Assembly (NCBI RefSeq): GCF_000717335.1 | Contig: NZ_JNYZ01000041.1 | Span: forward strand, 1 to 64,000 | Direction of reading: 5' to 3' | Length of the DNA: 64,000 nucleotides | Source: Amycolatopsis jejuensis | GTDB taxonomy: Bacteria; Actinomycetota; Actinomycetes; Mycobacteriales; Pseudonocardiaceae | Part shown: positions 44,973 through 54,189 of the stretch, piece by piece | How the letters are laid out: every line of letters begins with the position of its first letter | Numbering within the stretch: position 1 is the stretch's first letter | Position numbers and translations under genes: made by a program | The notes under the pieces: model-generated | The model's input: the letters and a program-made list of their open reading frames with translations, nothing else | The model's database searches: none | What the model was told of the DNA's origin: nothing

Positions 44973-45305
44973 TCACTCGGCCAACAGCGGCTCAAACCGG
45001 CGGTACGCGTCGTAGTTGCGGAAGTGCCGGGCGTACAGGTCGGCGTCGCGCGTCAGGTCCTCATCGAGGGCTCGCGCGACGTCGACGATGCGCTTGCACG
45101 TCCACGTGATCACCTCGCCTTCTTCGTTGCGGTAGCTGCCCGTCTCACGCTCAGCGCGGCGACGCACCGCTTCGCGCGCTTCGTCCTCGCTGTCGGCGTA
45201 CACGAGCACGAAGTCTTCGCGATACAGCGCTTCGTACGTCGGCGAAGCGCTCGTTGCCTCGTACAAGACCACGGCGACGTAAACCGTTTCTCCTTGACCG
45301 ATCAT
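44973..45305 (-). CDS. DUF4288-like small protein
   Basis: A 110-residue soluble protein (MIGQGETVYVAVVLYEATS ... GEVITWTCKRIVDV). The pattern resembles DUF4288, a small family of unknown role. It is transcribed toward the esterase gene and ends one base after it. The ATG at 45305 is chosen over a longer frame that overlaps the subtilase promoter. Function unknown. Confidence 0.7.
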   Translation of the reverse strand: MIGQGETVYVAVVLYEATSASPTYEALYREDFVLVYADSEDEAREAVRRRAERETGSYRNEEGEVITWTCKRIVDVARALDEDLTRDADLYARHFRNYDAYRRFEPLLAE

Positions 45306-45444
45306 GCTGAAAACTGTCCCCGGGGTGGGTGCCGCGGGCCAAGCGATTTGCGGACCGGGACCAGCCGATCGGGTGCCCCCATCGAGTGCCCCCATCGTGT
45401 GACGTCGAGTTGCCGTTCGATGGCGACCGGGATACGACGCAGGC

Positions 45445-46377
45445 ATGCGGAACCGAGTGGCGCGTGGTCTTTTTCTGGCAACTCTGACGTTTCTCCTGGT
45501 CATCGGCATGCAACCGGCTGCCCTCGCGGCCGGCGGGACCCAGCTCAACCCGCCGAGCTGGGCACTCGACCGGATCGATCAGCGGACCGGCCTCGACCAG
45601 AAGTACCACTACGACACGGACGGTTCGGGCGTCACCGTTTACGTGATCGACAGCGGCGTCGATGCCAAACATCCCGATCTGCAACACCGCGTTCTTCCGG
45701 GCAAGGATTTCCTCACCAACGGCACGGACACGTCGGACACCAACGGCCACGGCACCCGGGTCGCCGGGATCATCGCCGGGCATAGCTATGGCGTCGCCAA
45801 GGGCGCCCAGATCTTCCCGGTCCGCGTACTCGACAAGGCGGGTGGCGGAGCCACCGACACGATCATCGCGGGCCTGAACTGGGTTGCCGAAAATGCGCAT
45901 CAGCCGGCGGTCGCCGTGCTGGGTATCGGTGGCGTCCCGAACGAGCAGCTCGACAATGCGGTCAGCGGCGTTGCCGCTGTGATGCCGATCGTGGTCCCGG
46001 CGGGGGAGGGCGGCACCGACTCGAGCCAGGTTTCGCCCGCGCGGGTCGCGGCCGCGCTGACCGTGGGCGCGAGCGACGTCCAGGACCAGGTCGCGAGCTT
46101 CTCGAACTTCGGCAGCCCGCTCGACCTGTACGCACCCGGCGTCGACATTCCGGCGCCGATCGCCGGCACCGCGGACGTCGCCACGCTGTCCGGCACCTCG
46201 ATGGCGGCGGCCGTCGCCGCGGGCGCAGTTGCCATTTACCGGTCAGCGCACCCGGATGCGGCGCCCAACGCGGTCGGTGAGGCCATCGTCCGGAATGCGA
46301 CCCCGGACGCGATCAAAAACGTGCCCGCCGGGACGGCGAATCGCCTGCTGTGCACGCTGTCCGCGGAGAAGCCCTGA
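45445..46377 (+). CDS. Secreted S8 (subtilisin-like) peptidase, possibly impaired
   Basis: A 310-residue protein. Signal peptide about 1-29 (FLATLTFLLVIGMQPAALAA). The triad is present: Asp69 in VIDSG, His102 in NGHGT and Ser252 in GTSMAAA. The oxyanion Asn expected in the AAGN motif is replaced: the segment reads VVPAGEGG, with Glu188. There is no I9 propeptide; the mature N-terminus begins close to the catalytic domain. It is either a self-standing protease of unusual chemistry or a pseudoenzyme. Confidence 0.85.
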   Translation: MRNRVARGLFLATLTFLLVIGMQPAALAAGGTQLNPPSWALDRIDQRTGLDQKYHYDTDGSGVTVYVIDSGVDAKHPDLQHRVLPGKDFLTNGTDTSDTNGHGTRVAGIIAGHSYGVAKGAQIFPVRVLDKAGGGATDTIIAGLNWVAENAHQPAVAVLGIGGVPNEQLDNAVSGVAAVMPIVVPAGEGGTDSSQVSPARVAAALTVGASDVQDQVASFSNFGSPLDLYAPGVDIPAPIAGTADVATLSGTSMAAAVAAGAVAIYRSAHPDAAPNAVGEAIVRNATPDAIKNVPAGTANRLLCTLSAEKP

Positions 46378-46520
46378 CGGTTGCGGGACCAGCGCTCGAA
46401 CCAGCATCATGCACGCAGGTCGACGCGCATGATGTCCATCACTTGGACTACGGCTCCCGTACCGCGGGATGAACCGGGTAACGTGCCTTCGATACCGATC
46501 CGAAACGGGAAGGACCGGGC

Positions 46521-49500
46521 ATGTTCCGCAAAGTGCTGGTGGCCAATCGCGGCGAAATCGCGATCCGGGCGTTCCGCGCAGGTTACGAACTGGGCGCGGG
46601 CACAGTTGCCGTGTTTCCGCACGAAGACCGCAACTCGCTGCATCGGCTGAAGGCCGACGAGGCATACGAAATCGGTGAGCCGGGGCATCCGGTCCGCGCA
46701 TATCTTTCGGTCGAGGCGATCGTCGAAGCCGCCAAGAAGGCGGGTGCGGACGCGGTCTATCCGGGCTATGGCTTCCTGTCGGAGAACCCCGACCTGGCCA
46801 AGGCCTGTGAAGAGGCGGGGATCACTTTTGTCGGCCCGAGCGCCGAAATCCTTGAACTGACCGGTAACAAGGCCCGCGCGGTCAAAGCGGCACGCGATGC
46901 CGGTGTCCCGGTACTCGGTTCCTCGCAGCCGTCCAGCAATGTCGACGAGCTGGTGGCCGCAGCCGACGAGCTCGGTTTCCCGGTGTTCGTCAAAGCGGTT
47001 GCCGGAGGTGGTGGCCGCGGCATGCGGCGGGTCGAGGACCCGGCCCTGCTGCGCGAATCGATCGAGGCCGCGGCCCGAGAGGCCGAATCGGCGTTCGGCG
47101 ACCCGACCGTGTTCCTCGAAAAGGCCGTCGTCGAACCGCGGCACATCGAGGTCCAGATCCTCGCCGACGGCGAGGGCAACGTGATTCACCTCTTCGAGCG
47201 TGACTGTTCCGTGCAGCGCCGGCACCAGAAGGTCGTCGAGCTGGCTCCGGCGCCGAATCTCGATCCCGAGCTGCGGGACCGGATTTGTGCCGATGCCGTG
47301 AAATTCGCCCGGCAGATCGGCTACCGCAACGCCGGTACCGTCGAGTTCCTGCTCGACCGGCAGGGCAACCACGTCTTCATCGAGATGAACCCGCGCATCC
47401 AGGTCGAGCACACGGTGACCGAGGAGGTCACCGACGTCGACCTCGTGCAGTCCCAGCTGCGCATCGCGTCCGGGGAAAACCTGGCCGACCTGGGCCTTTC
47501 GCAGGACAAGATCTACCTGCGCGGCGCCGCGCTGCAGTGCCGCATCACCACCGAGGATCCGGCCAACGGCTTCCGTCCGGACACCGGCATGATCAGCGCG
47601 TACCGCTCACCTGGCGGTTCGGGCATCCGGCTCGACGGCGGAACTGCGTTCTCCGGCACGGAAATCAGCGCCCACTTCGACTCGCTTCTGGTCAAACTCA
47701 CCTGCCGCGGCCGCGACTTCCGCACCGCAGTCGGCCGCGCCCGCCGCGCGGTCGCCGAGTTCCGTATCCGCGGAGTGGCGACGAACATCCCGTTCCTCCA
47801 GGCAGTGCTCGACGACCCGGACTTCCGCGAGGGCAACGTAACCACGTCGTTCATCGAGGAACGACCGCACCTGCTCACGGCGCGCCACTCCGCCGACCGC
47901 GGCACGCGGCTGCTCACCTACCTCGCCGACCAGACGGTGAACCGTCCGCACGGCGAACGTCCGCGCACGCCCGAAGCCGCCACGAAGCTGCCGAAGCTCC
48001 CCGCCGACCTCACGCCGCCGGACGGCTCCAAGCAGAAGCTGACCGAACTCGGCCCGGAAGGCTTCGCACGCTGGCTTCGCGAGTCGCCGCTGCTCGGCGT
48101 CACTGACACCACCTTCCGCGACGCGCACCAGTCACTGCTCGCCACCCGGGTGCGCACGAAGGACCTGCTCGCCGTGGCTCCGGTCGTCGCCGCGACCGTG
48201 CCGCAGCTGCTGTCCCTGGAATGCTGGGGCGGCGCGACCTACGACGTCGCCCTCCGCTTCCTCGCCGAGGACCCGTGGGAACGGCTGGCGCAACTGCGCA
48301 AGGCGGTGCCGAACATCTGCTTGCAGATGTTGCTGCGCGGCCGCAACACCGTGGGCTACACGCCCTACCCGACCGAGGTCACCACGGCCTTCGTCGAGGA
48401 GGCCACCGCAACCGGCATCGACATCTTCCGCATCTTCGACGCCCTCAACGACGTCGAGCAGATGCGTCCGGCCATCGAGGCGGTCCGCGGCACCGGTACT
48501 GCGGTCGCCGAGGTCGCACTCTGCTACACCTCCGATCTGTCCGATCCGAACGAAAAGCTGTACACGCTCGACTACTACCTCAAGCTCGCCGAGCAAATCG
48601 TGGGCGCCGGCGCGCACATCCTGGCCATCAAGGACATGGCCGGTCTGCTTCGCGCCCCCGCCGCCGCACGGCTGGTCACCGCGCTGCGCAAGGAGTTCGA
48701 CCTCCCGGTGCACATCCACACGCACGACACCGCAGGCGGCCAGCTGGCCACCTACCTGGCTGCGATCCAGGCCGGTGCCGACGCGGTGGACGGCGCCGTT
48801 TCGTCGATGGCGGGCACTACGTCCCAGCCGTCGCTCGGCTCCATCGTCGCGGCCACCGACCACTCGGACCGCAGCACCGGTCTCGACCTGCACGCGATCG
48901 GCGACCTGGAGCCGTACTGGGAGAGCGTCCGCAAGATCTACGCACCGTTCGAGGCCGGACTCGCATCGCCCACCGGTCGCGTCTACGACCACGAGATCCC
49001 CGGCGGCCAGCTCTCCAACCTGCGCACGCAGGCCATCGCGCTGGGCCTCGGCGACCGGTTCGAGGACATCGAAGCCATGTACGCCGCGGCCGACAAGATC
49101 CTCGGCCACCTCGTGAAGGTCACGCCTTCGTCCAAAGTGGTCGGTGACCTCGCGCTGCACCTCGTCGGCGCCGGCGTGTCCCCGGCGGACTTCGAGGCGG
49201 AGCCGAACAAGTTCGACATCCCGGACTCGGTGATCGGCTTCCTGCGCGGCGAGCTCGGCGACCCGCCCGGCGGCTGGCCGGAACCGTTCCGCACCAAGGC
49301 ACTCGAGGGCCGTTCCGCGGCCAAGCCGGTCGCCGAACTGTCCGAAGAGGACCACAAGGAACTCACCGACGACCGCCGCGCGGCGCTCAACCGGCTGCTG
49401 TTCCCCGGGCCCACCAAGGAATTCCTCGCGCACCGCGACGCCTACGGCGACACCAGCGTGCTCCCGAGCAAAGACTTCTTCTACGGTCTGCGCCCGGGTG

Positions 49501-49898
49501 AGGAGTACCGGGTGGACCTCGAGCCCGGCGTCCGGCTGCTCATCGAGCTGGAAGCCATCGGCGAGGCCGACGAGCGTGGCGTGCGGACCGTCATGTCCAC
49601 GCTCAACGGCCAGCTCCGGCCGATCCAGATCCGCGACCGTTTGATCGCCTCGGACATCCCGGCGACGGAAAAAGCCGAGAAGGGCAACCCGAAGCAGATC
49701 GCCGCGCCGTTCGCGGGCGTGGTGACGCTGCAGGTCGCCGAGGGCGACGAGGTGGCGGCCGGGGCGACCGTGGCGACGATCGAGGCCATGAAGATGGAAG
49801 CGTCCATCACCGCTTCGGTGGCGGGCAAAGTGGGTCGGCTGGCAATCACCTCCGTTCAGCAGGTCGAGGGCGGAGACCTTCTCATCGTGCTCGAATAG
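46521..49898 (+). CDS. pyc: Pyruvate carboxylase
   Basis: An 1125-residue biotin enzyme that carboxylates pyruvate to oxaloacetate. Order: biotin carboxylase (about 1-450; KAVAGGGGRGMRRVED, EMNPRIQVEHTVTEEVT), carboxyltransferase (about 520-820; TFRDAHQSLLATRVRT, THDTAGGQLATY), and C-terminal biotinyl domain with EAMKMEAS, biotin Lys1091. Full length with no gaps. GGAAGGA lies ahead of the ATG. It is monocistronic, ending in a strong hairpin. Confidence 0.98.
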   Translation: MFRKVLVANRGEIAIRAFRAGYELGAGTVAVFPHEDRNSLHRLKADEAYEIGEPGHPVRAYLSVEAIVEAAKKAGADAVYPGYGFLSENPDLAKACEEAGITFVGPSAEILELTGNKARAVKAARDAGVPVLGSSQPSSNVDELVAAADELGFPVFVKAVAGGGGRGMRRVEDPALLRESIEAAAREAESAFGDPTVFLEKAVVEPRHIEVQILADGEGNVIHLFERDCSVQRRHQKVVELAPAPNLDPELRDRICADAVKFARQIGYRNAGTVEFLLDRQGNHVFIEMNPRIQVEHTVTEEVTDVDLVQSQLRIASGENLADLGLSQDKIYLRGAALQCRITTEDPANGFRPDTGMISAYRSPGGSGIRLDGGTAFSGTEISAHFDSLLVKLTCRGRDFRTAVGRARRAVAEFRIRGVATNIPFLQAVLDDPDFREGNVTTSFIEERPHLLTARHSADRGTRLLTYLADQTVNRPHGERPRTPEAATKLPKLPADLTPPDGSKQKLTELGPEGFARWLRESPLLGVTDTTFRDAHQSLLATRVRTKDLLAVAPVVAATVPQLLSLECWGGATYDVALRFLAEDPWERLAQLRKAVPNICLQMLLRGRNTVGYTPYPTEVTTAFVEEATATGIDIFRIFDALNDVEQMRPAIEAVRGTGTAVAEVALCYTSDLSDPNEKLYTLDYYLKLAEQIVGAGAHILAIKDMAGLLRAPAAARLVTALRKEFDLPVHIHTHDTAGGQLATYLAAIQAGADAVDGAVSSMAGTTSQPSLGSIVAATDHSDRSTGLDLHAIGDLEPYWESVRKIYAPFEAGLASPTGRVYDHEIPGGQLSNLRTQAIALGLGDRFEDIEAMYAAADKILGHLVKVTPSSKVVGDLALHLVGAGVSPADFEAEPNKFDIPDSVIGFLRGELGDPPGGWPEPFRTKALEGRSAAKPVAELSEEDHKELTDDRRAALNRLLFPGPTKEFLAHRDAYGDTSVLPSKDFFYGLRPGEEYRVDLEPGVRLLIELEAIGEADERGVRTVMSTLNGQLRPIQIRDRLIASDIPATEKAEKGNPKQIAAPFAGVVTLQVAEGDEVAAGATVATIEAMKMEASITASVAGKVGRLAITSVQQVEGGDLLIVLE

Positions 49899-49925
49899 GC
49901 CGCGGCAGCGCCACTTTTCGGTGCA

Positions 49926-49968
49926 CGAGGGGTCCCTTCGCGCGTATTTGCCGCGAAGGGACCCCTCG
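49926..49968 (+). terminator. Palindromic terminator after pyc
   Basis: A perfect 17-bp stem CGAGGGGTCCCTTCGCG (49926-49942) and complement (49952-49968), extended by a further GTGC/GCAC with a two-base bulge. It begins 28 bases after the stop and is followed by CACCATTTG. The CCCTT core echoes the dispersed element but the sequence is different. Confidence 0.8.
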
Positions 49969-50017
49969 CACCATTTGTTGCTCGCCTTCGACCGCCTGGT
50001 CGCGCTAGCGTCGACGC

Positions 50018-50815
50018 ATGCTGATCAACGCGGTGCCGCAGTGGCAGGGCGCGATCGGTCCACGGGCACGAGGACTGGTCGAGGGCTGCCTCGCGCTTTC
50101 CGAACTCGCCGGGCACGTGCTCGGCAAGCCGGTGCATCACGTCCGCCAGGACCGTGCCACGTCCGGCGTCGTGGCCGGGATCGCCAACCGGGCGGTGCTC
50201 ACGGGCCCGAACCGGCAGGCGCACCTTGCTGCGCTCGAAGCGCCGGAAGGTCCGGTGCTCACCATCGGCGGCGACTGCGGAGTGGAGCTGATCCCGGTCG
50301 GGGTCGCGCGTTTCCGTTACGGCGCAAGGCTCGGAGTCGCGTGGTTCGATGCCCACGCGGATCTGAACACAGCCGAATCATCGCCGTCGGGCGCCTTCCA
50401 CGGCATGGTCCTGCGGTCGTTGCTCGGTGACGGCGACGAGGAATTCGCCGCCAGCCCGGCGCTCGAACGCGGCCGGGTGGCGTTGTTCGGCACCCGCTCG
50501 TTCGACTCGGCGGAGGAGGACGCCATCGCCGCCGGCCTTGCCGTGCGCACCGATGACGTTGCGGCCACGCTGAATGCCGCGGGCGCACACCAGCTTTATC
50601 TCCATCTGGACTTGGACATCCTGGATCCCGGCGAATTCGCCGGGCTCAACTACCCGGAGCCCGGTGGGCTCTCGATCGCCGAATTGGCCGCGGCCATCGA
50701 CGGACTGTCCGGAATGGACGTCGTCGGTGCCGGCATCACGGAGTGCGTCGGAACCGAAGTCGCCGCGCTGGAACCCGTGCTCGCCGCAGTGGGGAGGGTG
50801 CTGATGGAGGGCTGA
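50018..50815 (+). CDS. Arginase/agmatinase family protein with an altered metal site
   Basis: A 265-residue ureohydrolase-fold protein. The binuclear manganese site normally uses GGDH, DAHAD and DxD. Here the first motif is GGDCGVE, with Cys87 in place of His; FDAHADLN (111-115) and LDLDILDP (198-203) are intact. The change could lower the affinity for one metal or mark a subfamily with another substrate. Arginine or agmatine hydrolysis is therefore not assumed. Confidence 0.85.
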   Translation: MLINAVPQWQGAIGPRARGLVEGCLALSELAGHVLGKPVHHVRQDRATSGVVAGIANRAVLTGPNRQAHLAALEAPEGPVLTIGGDCGVELIPVGVARFRYGARLGVAWFDAHADLNTAESSPSGAFHGMVLRSLLGDGDEEFAASPALERGRVALFGTRSFDSAEEDAIAAGLAVRTDDVAATLNAAGAHQLYLHLDLDILDPGEFAGLNYPEPGGLSIAELAAAIDGLSGMDVVGAGITECVGTEVAALEPVLAAVGRVLMEG

Positions 50816-50957
50816 ACCTCCACGTCGAGGCGGAGATCCGCGCCTCATCCGGTAAGTGGACCACGGGACCGCACGGGCAGAAGGAGGTGCCCGCAAGCCG
50901 TGCGGAAGACGGTTCACAGAACGGCGAAAACCGCGCCGGCCGGATGATCGCCCGGAT

Positions 50958-51344
50958 TCAGTGCTCCGGCGTGTCCAGGTTCGCCAGCGCCACGCGTAGG
51001 GCAGCAACGGCTCCGTCCGGCGCGACCCCGAGTTCCCGAGTGTGACGGGCAAATTCGGCGGCCGCGTTGCGGAGCAGCGTGCCCGGGTCCGGTCGGTCGG
51101 CCGGTCCGGTCACGACGGTTCCGCGTGCCCGCGCAGTGGTGACCCAACCGGCGGTCTCGAGCTCGCGGTACACGCGGGCGACGGTCCCGGAGGCGAGCCC
51201 GAGGTCCCTCGACAGCTGACGGATCGGCGGAAGCCGAGCATCCCGCATCAGCGTGCCGGTGGTGATTGCGCGGACTATCTGGTCGTGCACCTGGCGCCAA
51301 GGCGGAACACCACTCGCGGCGTCGACCACTACTCGCAGCGGCAT
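50958..51344 (-). CDS. GntR family regulator, YtrA type
   Basis: A 128-residue regulator with only a winged helix domain (WRQVHDQIVRAITTGTL ... PPIRQLSRDLGLASGTVARVYREL) and a short helical tail for dimerisation. It directly follows the membrane-protein gene with no gap and shares its promoter, where a perfect palindrome probably binds it. YtrA-type regulators often autoregulate an operon with a transporter. Confidence 0.9.
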   Translation of the reverse strand: MPLRVVVDAASGVPPWRQVHDQIVRAITTGTLMRDARLPPIRQLSRDLGLASGTVARVYRELETAGWVTTARARGTVVTGPADRPDPGTLLRNAAAEFARHTRELGVAPDGAVAALRVALANLDTPEH

Positions 51345-52073
51345 CTACCGCGCTGCCGTGGTTGTCGTACGCGGTTTCGGCGGTGGGCCGACAATCGCCA
51401 GAAAAGCGGCAACGGTCACCACGAACGCGAGGAACGACGCCAGGTTGCCGGCGGTCCAGCCGAGCGTGGCGGCCGTCCCGGTGCCGAGCCCGAGTGCGAC
51501 CCGAGCGCTGCGAATGCGTAGCGCCAGGTCGACTTCGGGGTCGCCTGCAGCTGGCCTGCGAACGGCGAGCAGCACGACGAGCCACGAAACCGCGGCCGCA
51601 CCCGCAGTCACCGCGAGCTGGGTCCATTGCCTCGTCGCGGCGAGGTGCGCCACAGCGGCAATCGTGGCAAGCCCTGCGACGATGATCGTCCACAGTGGAA
51701 CGAAATCGAGCACCCCGCGCGGCGCGAGCACGGCTTCCCGTCGTGGTTGCCGCGACGGACGCTGGGCGAAAATCTCGGCGATGAGTCCGCCGAGCAGCAC
51801 TACGACGAGCACGCTCGTGATCGTCGTTTTTTCGCCGACGACTTGCTCCGCGCCGGGAAGAAGAGGCAGGCCGACGAACAGCCACGGATACCAGAACCGC
51901 CGTCGGCGCAGGTAGCGCACGGCCACCGACACCTGGTCGGGGGCCGGGTTCCGCACGCCCCATTTCGTGAGCAGCCGGACGCCTTGCCGTTCCCCCGGCC
52001 ACAACACGACGAGGATGACGAGGCCGAACAGGCCGGTGACCCCGGCGACGGCCAGCGTGGTACCGAAATCCAT
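51345..52073 (-). CDS. Multi-pass membrane protein of unknown function
   Basis: A 242-residue membrane protein with about six hydrophobic segments (LAVAGVTGLFGLVILVVL at 7; ITSVLVVVLLGGLIAEIF; WTIIVAGLATIAAVAHLA; and others to the C-terminus). No catalytic motif is seen. AGGGAG precedes the ATG at 52073. First gene of a two-gene operon with the YtrA-type regulator, which suggests a drug- or envelope-stress-responsive role, but that is inference. Confidence 0.8.
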   Translation of the reverse strand: MDFGTTLAVAGVTGLFGLVILVVLWPGERQGVRLLTKWGVRNPAPDQVSVAVRYLRRRRFWYPWLFVGLPLLPGAEQVVGEKTTITSVLVVVLLGGLIAEIFAQRPSRQPRREAVLAPRGVLDFVPLWTIIVAGLATIAAVAHLAATRQWTQLAVTAGAAAVSWLVVLLAVRRPAAGDPEVDLALRIRSARVALGLGTGTAATLGWTAGNLASFLAFVVTVAAFLAIVGPPPKPRTTTTAAR

Positions 52074-52082
52074 GGCGGCTCC

Positions 52083-52114
52083 CTCCCTCTTGTATCAAGA
52101 GTATGATACAAGAG
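52083..52114. promoter_or_regulatory. GntR operator candidate: perfect 13-bp inverted repeat
   Basis: CCCTCTTGTATCA (52083-52095) and TGATACAAGAGGG (52102-52114) are perfect complements with a 6-base spacer. The left arm touches the ribosome-binding site of the membrane protein gene. Such an AT-centred palindrome is typical for YtrA-family sites. Confidence 0.75.
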
Positions 52115-52340
52115 GGCTGCTTGTCATGCGAACCGGTTCGGTTACCGCGGTTTGGTCATCCGGTGAGTCGTTGTTGTCGCTGAGGGGCTAATGGCTCCGT
52201 GGGCCGGGATGCCGCCTGCACAAGGTGGACTCGAGCAGCGGGATGCCTTCGATACACACCGGGTGGATGCCTGGCCTGCTGATGCGATCGGTGAGCCAGA
52301 CACCCACCCGGCCAGCGGTCGTAGCCAGCGTCGGTTCGCG

Positions 52341-54089
52341 CTACCGCCAGGGCAGCCGTTTTTCGGCAACAGCCTGGACGCGGGCTTCTTTCGACGTCTG
52401 GACGGACGAGGTGCTTCGGCCGGTGTCGTCTTTCGCCGGCGAACCGGCCGGAGGCGCGGCCTTGTCCGCCGGGACCTGGGGCCGTGGCTCGGCGGCACAC
52501 TCCGACCTCGACGACGGCAGGATGCCGTTGATCAGGTAGTTGTCGACCCTCTCCGTGACGCACTTGTTCGTGCCGTAGTGCCCGTGGCTGCCGCTGTCCC
52601 GCACGGAGATCAACTGGTCTGCCAGGGTCGCAGCCATTGCCGGACCACCGTCGTATTGAGTAGCCGGGTCGCCGTCGGCTTGGATGACGATGCCGGTCGG
52701 GTAGCCGTCCCGTTTGAGGGGGACCAGGCTTTCGGGCGGAGTGAACGAGCGGAAGGTGCAGTTGTTCGGCGCGACACCGACGATGCCGCTGCCGTTTCCG
52801 TCCGCGTAGGGCGCGTAGTCCCGGAAGGCGCGCATGTCTTCGTAGTAAGTGCTGAGATCGGTCGGCCAGTCTGCTTCGCACGTGACGGTTTCGTACACGC
52901 CGTCTCGCACGCGGGCGATACCCTTCTGGTGCAGCAAACCGATCGCTTTGCCACTGTCGGGCGAAAGCGCAGTGGACTTCTCGGCTGCCTGCCGGACCTC
53001 GCCGATCACCTCGGCGACCACGTCCCAGATCGGACGCGGCTGGGTGCCTTGGGCGAGGAAGCGGTCCAGCTCGTTTCGGCTGAACTCCTTCGGCCACGAG
53101 ACCGGCCAATCCTCCGGCCGCGGACGGGTGAACGGGACCGATCGGGTCGCGAGCTTGGCGGCCAGCGCCTCCGTGGTCGCGAGCACCTCCGCCTGGGATT
53201 TGCCGAGGTGATAAGTGTTGTCCCGCTCGCCGGTCCAAGCAGCCCACTGCTCGACGTTGAACCGCGCCGCAACGGATTGCTGTTTCGCTTGCTCTCGCCA
53301 CATCCATTGGGGATGGATCGAGGAGTCGAGGACGCTGCGGTTCAGATGTTGCGGGTAGAGGCTGCCGTAGACGGCGCCGAGGTAGGTGCCGTAGGAGTAG
53401 CCCAGGTAGTTGATTTTGCTTTCACCGAGCGCAGTTCGGATGAGGTCCATGTCGCGGGCGGCGTTTGCGGTGTTGATGAACGGGCGGATGCCGCCACCAG
53501 CACGTTGGCACGCGGCCTCCATCGCGCGGGCGTATGCGGTGTACTGGGCGAACTGCTCCTCTGTCGGACGCGTAGTGTCCGGCAGTTTCTCTTTCACCGT
53601 CTCGCATTTGAGCATGTTCGTGCTGCTGGTGCCTCGCGGAGCGAAGCCGATCAGGTCGAAGTGCTTCGCGATCGGCGCTGTGCGAGCGCCGAGCGGCATG
53701 GTCGTCCCGCTACCGCCCGGACCGCCTGGGTTGAGCAGGAGAACGCCTCGGCGTCGGGCCTGGTCGGTGGCTTTGATCCGGGTGACGTCGATGCTGAGTT
53801 TGCCCGCGCTCGGGTTGCGGTAGTCGAGTGGCACCGTGACTTGTGCGCACTCCATCAGTTTCCATTGCCCCTTCCACGGGTCGATGATGACGCCGTCCTC
53901 GGGCAACTCGGACGGGTCCGGCGGGGGCGGGTCCGAGCACTGCTGCCAGGTGAGTTTCTGGTGCTGGAATCCGGCGAGCCCGTCCGCGGCGGTGGCTGGC
54001 GGCGTCAGCCCGGCGGCCAGCAGGAACGCCAGCCCGGCCGTGGTCGCAGCCCGGCGTTTCCGGCTCGGGCGGCAGTTGATGATCTTCAT
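52341..54089 (-). CDS. Secreted tripeptidyl aminopeptidase-like hydrolase (TAP family)
   Basis: A 582-residue exported serine peptidase. A signal peptide occupies about 1-36 (AGLAFLLAAGLTPPATAADG). The alpha/beta hydrolase core has the nucleophile in GYSYGTYLG near residue 231 and oxyanion NPGGPGGSG near 118; the C-terminal TAP-like part holds the Asp in QADGDPATQY and His in SGSHGHYG. The ATG at 54089 gives a proper signal peptide; a further upstream start adds 16 residues. Relatives such as SlpD/E remove tripeptides from secreted proteins. The 3' spacer 52115-52340 shows nothing. Confidence 0.9.
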   Translation of the reverse strand: MKIINCRPSRKRRAATTAGLAFLLAAGLTPPATAADGLAGFQHQKLTWQQCSDPPPPDPSELPEDGVIIDPWKGQWKLMECAQVTVPLDYRNPSAGKLSIDVTRIKATDQARRRGVLLLNPGGPGGSGTTMPLGARTAPIAKHFDLIGFAPRGTSSTNMLKCETVKEKLPDTTRPTEEQFAQYTAYARAMEAACQRAGGGIRPFINTANAARDMDLIRTALGESKINYLGYSYGTYLGAVYGSLYPQHLNRSVLDSSIHPQWMWREQAKQQSVAARFNVEQWAAWTGERDNTYHLGKSQAEVLATTEALAAKLATRSVPFTRPRPEDWPVSWPKEFSRNELDRFLAQGTQPRPIWDVVAEVIGEVRQAAEKSTALSPDSGKAIGLLHQKGIARVRDGVYETVTCEADWPTDLSTYYEDMRAFRDYAPYADGNGSGIVGVAPNNCTFRSFTPPESLVPLKRDGYPTGIVIQADGDPATQYDGGPAMAATLADQLISVRDSGSHGHYGTNKCVTERVDNYLINGILPSSRSECAAEPRPQVPADKAAPPAGSPAKDDTGRSTSSVQTSKEARVQAVAEKRLPWR

Positions 54090-54189
54090 GTCGCACAGGT
54101 GTACCCGTCCGGGCGTTTCCGGCCGGTTGCCGATCATCGAAACACTTCGGAAACGTTCTTGGTGGTACCTTCGAGAGCAGGGAGGAACA

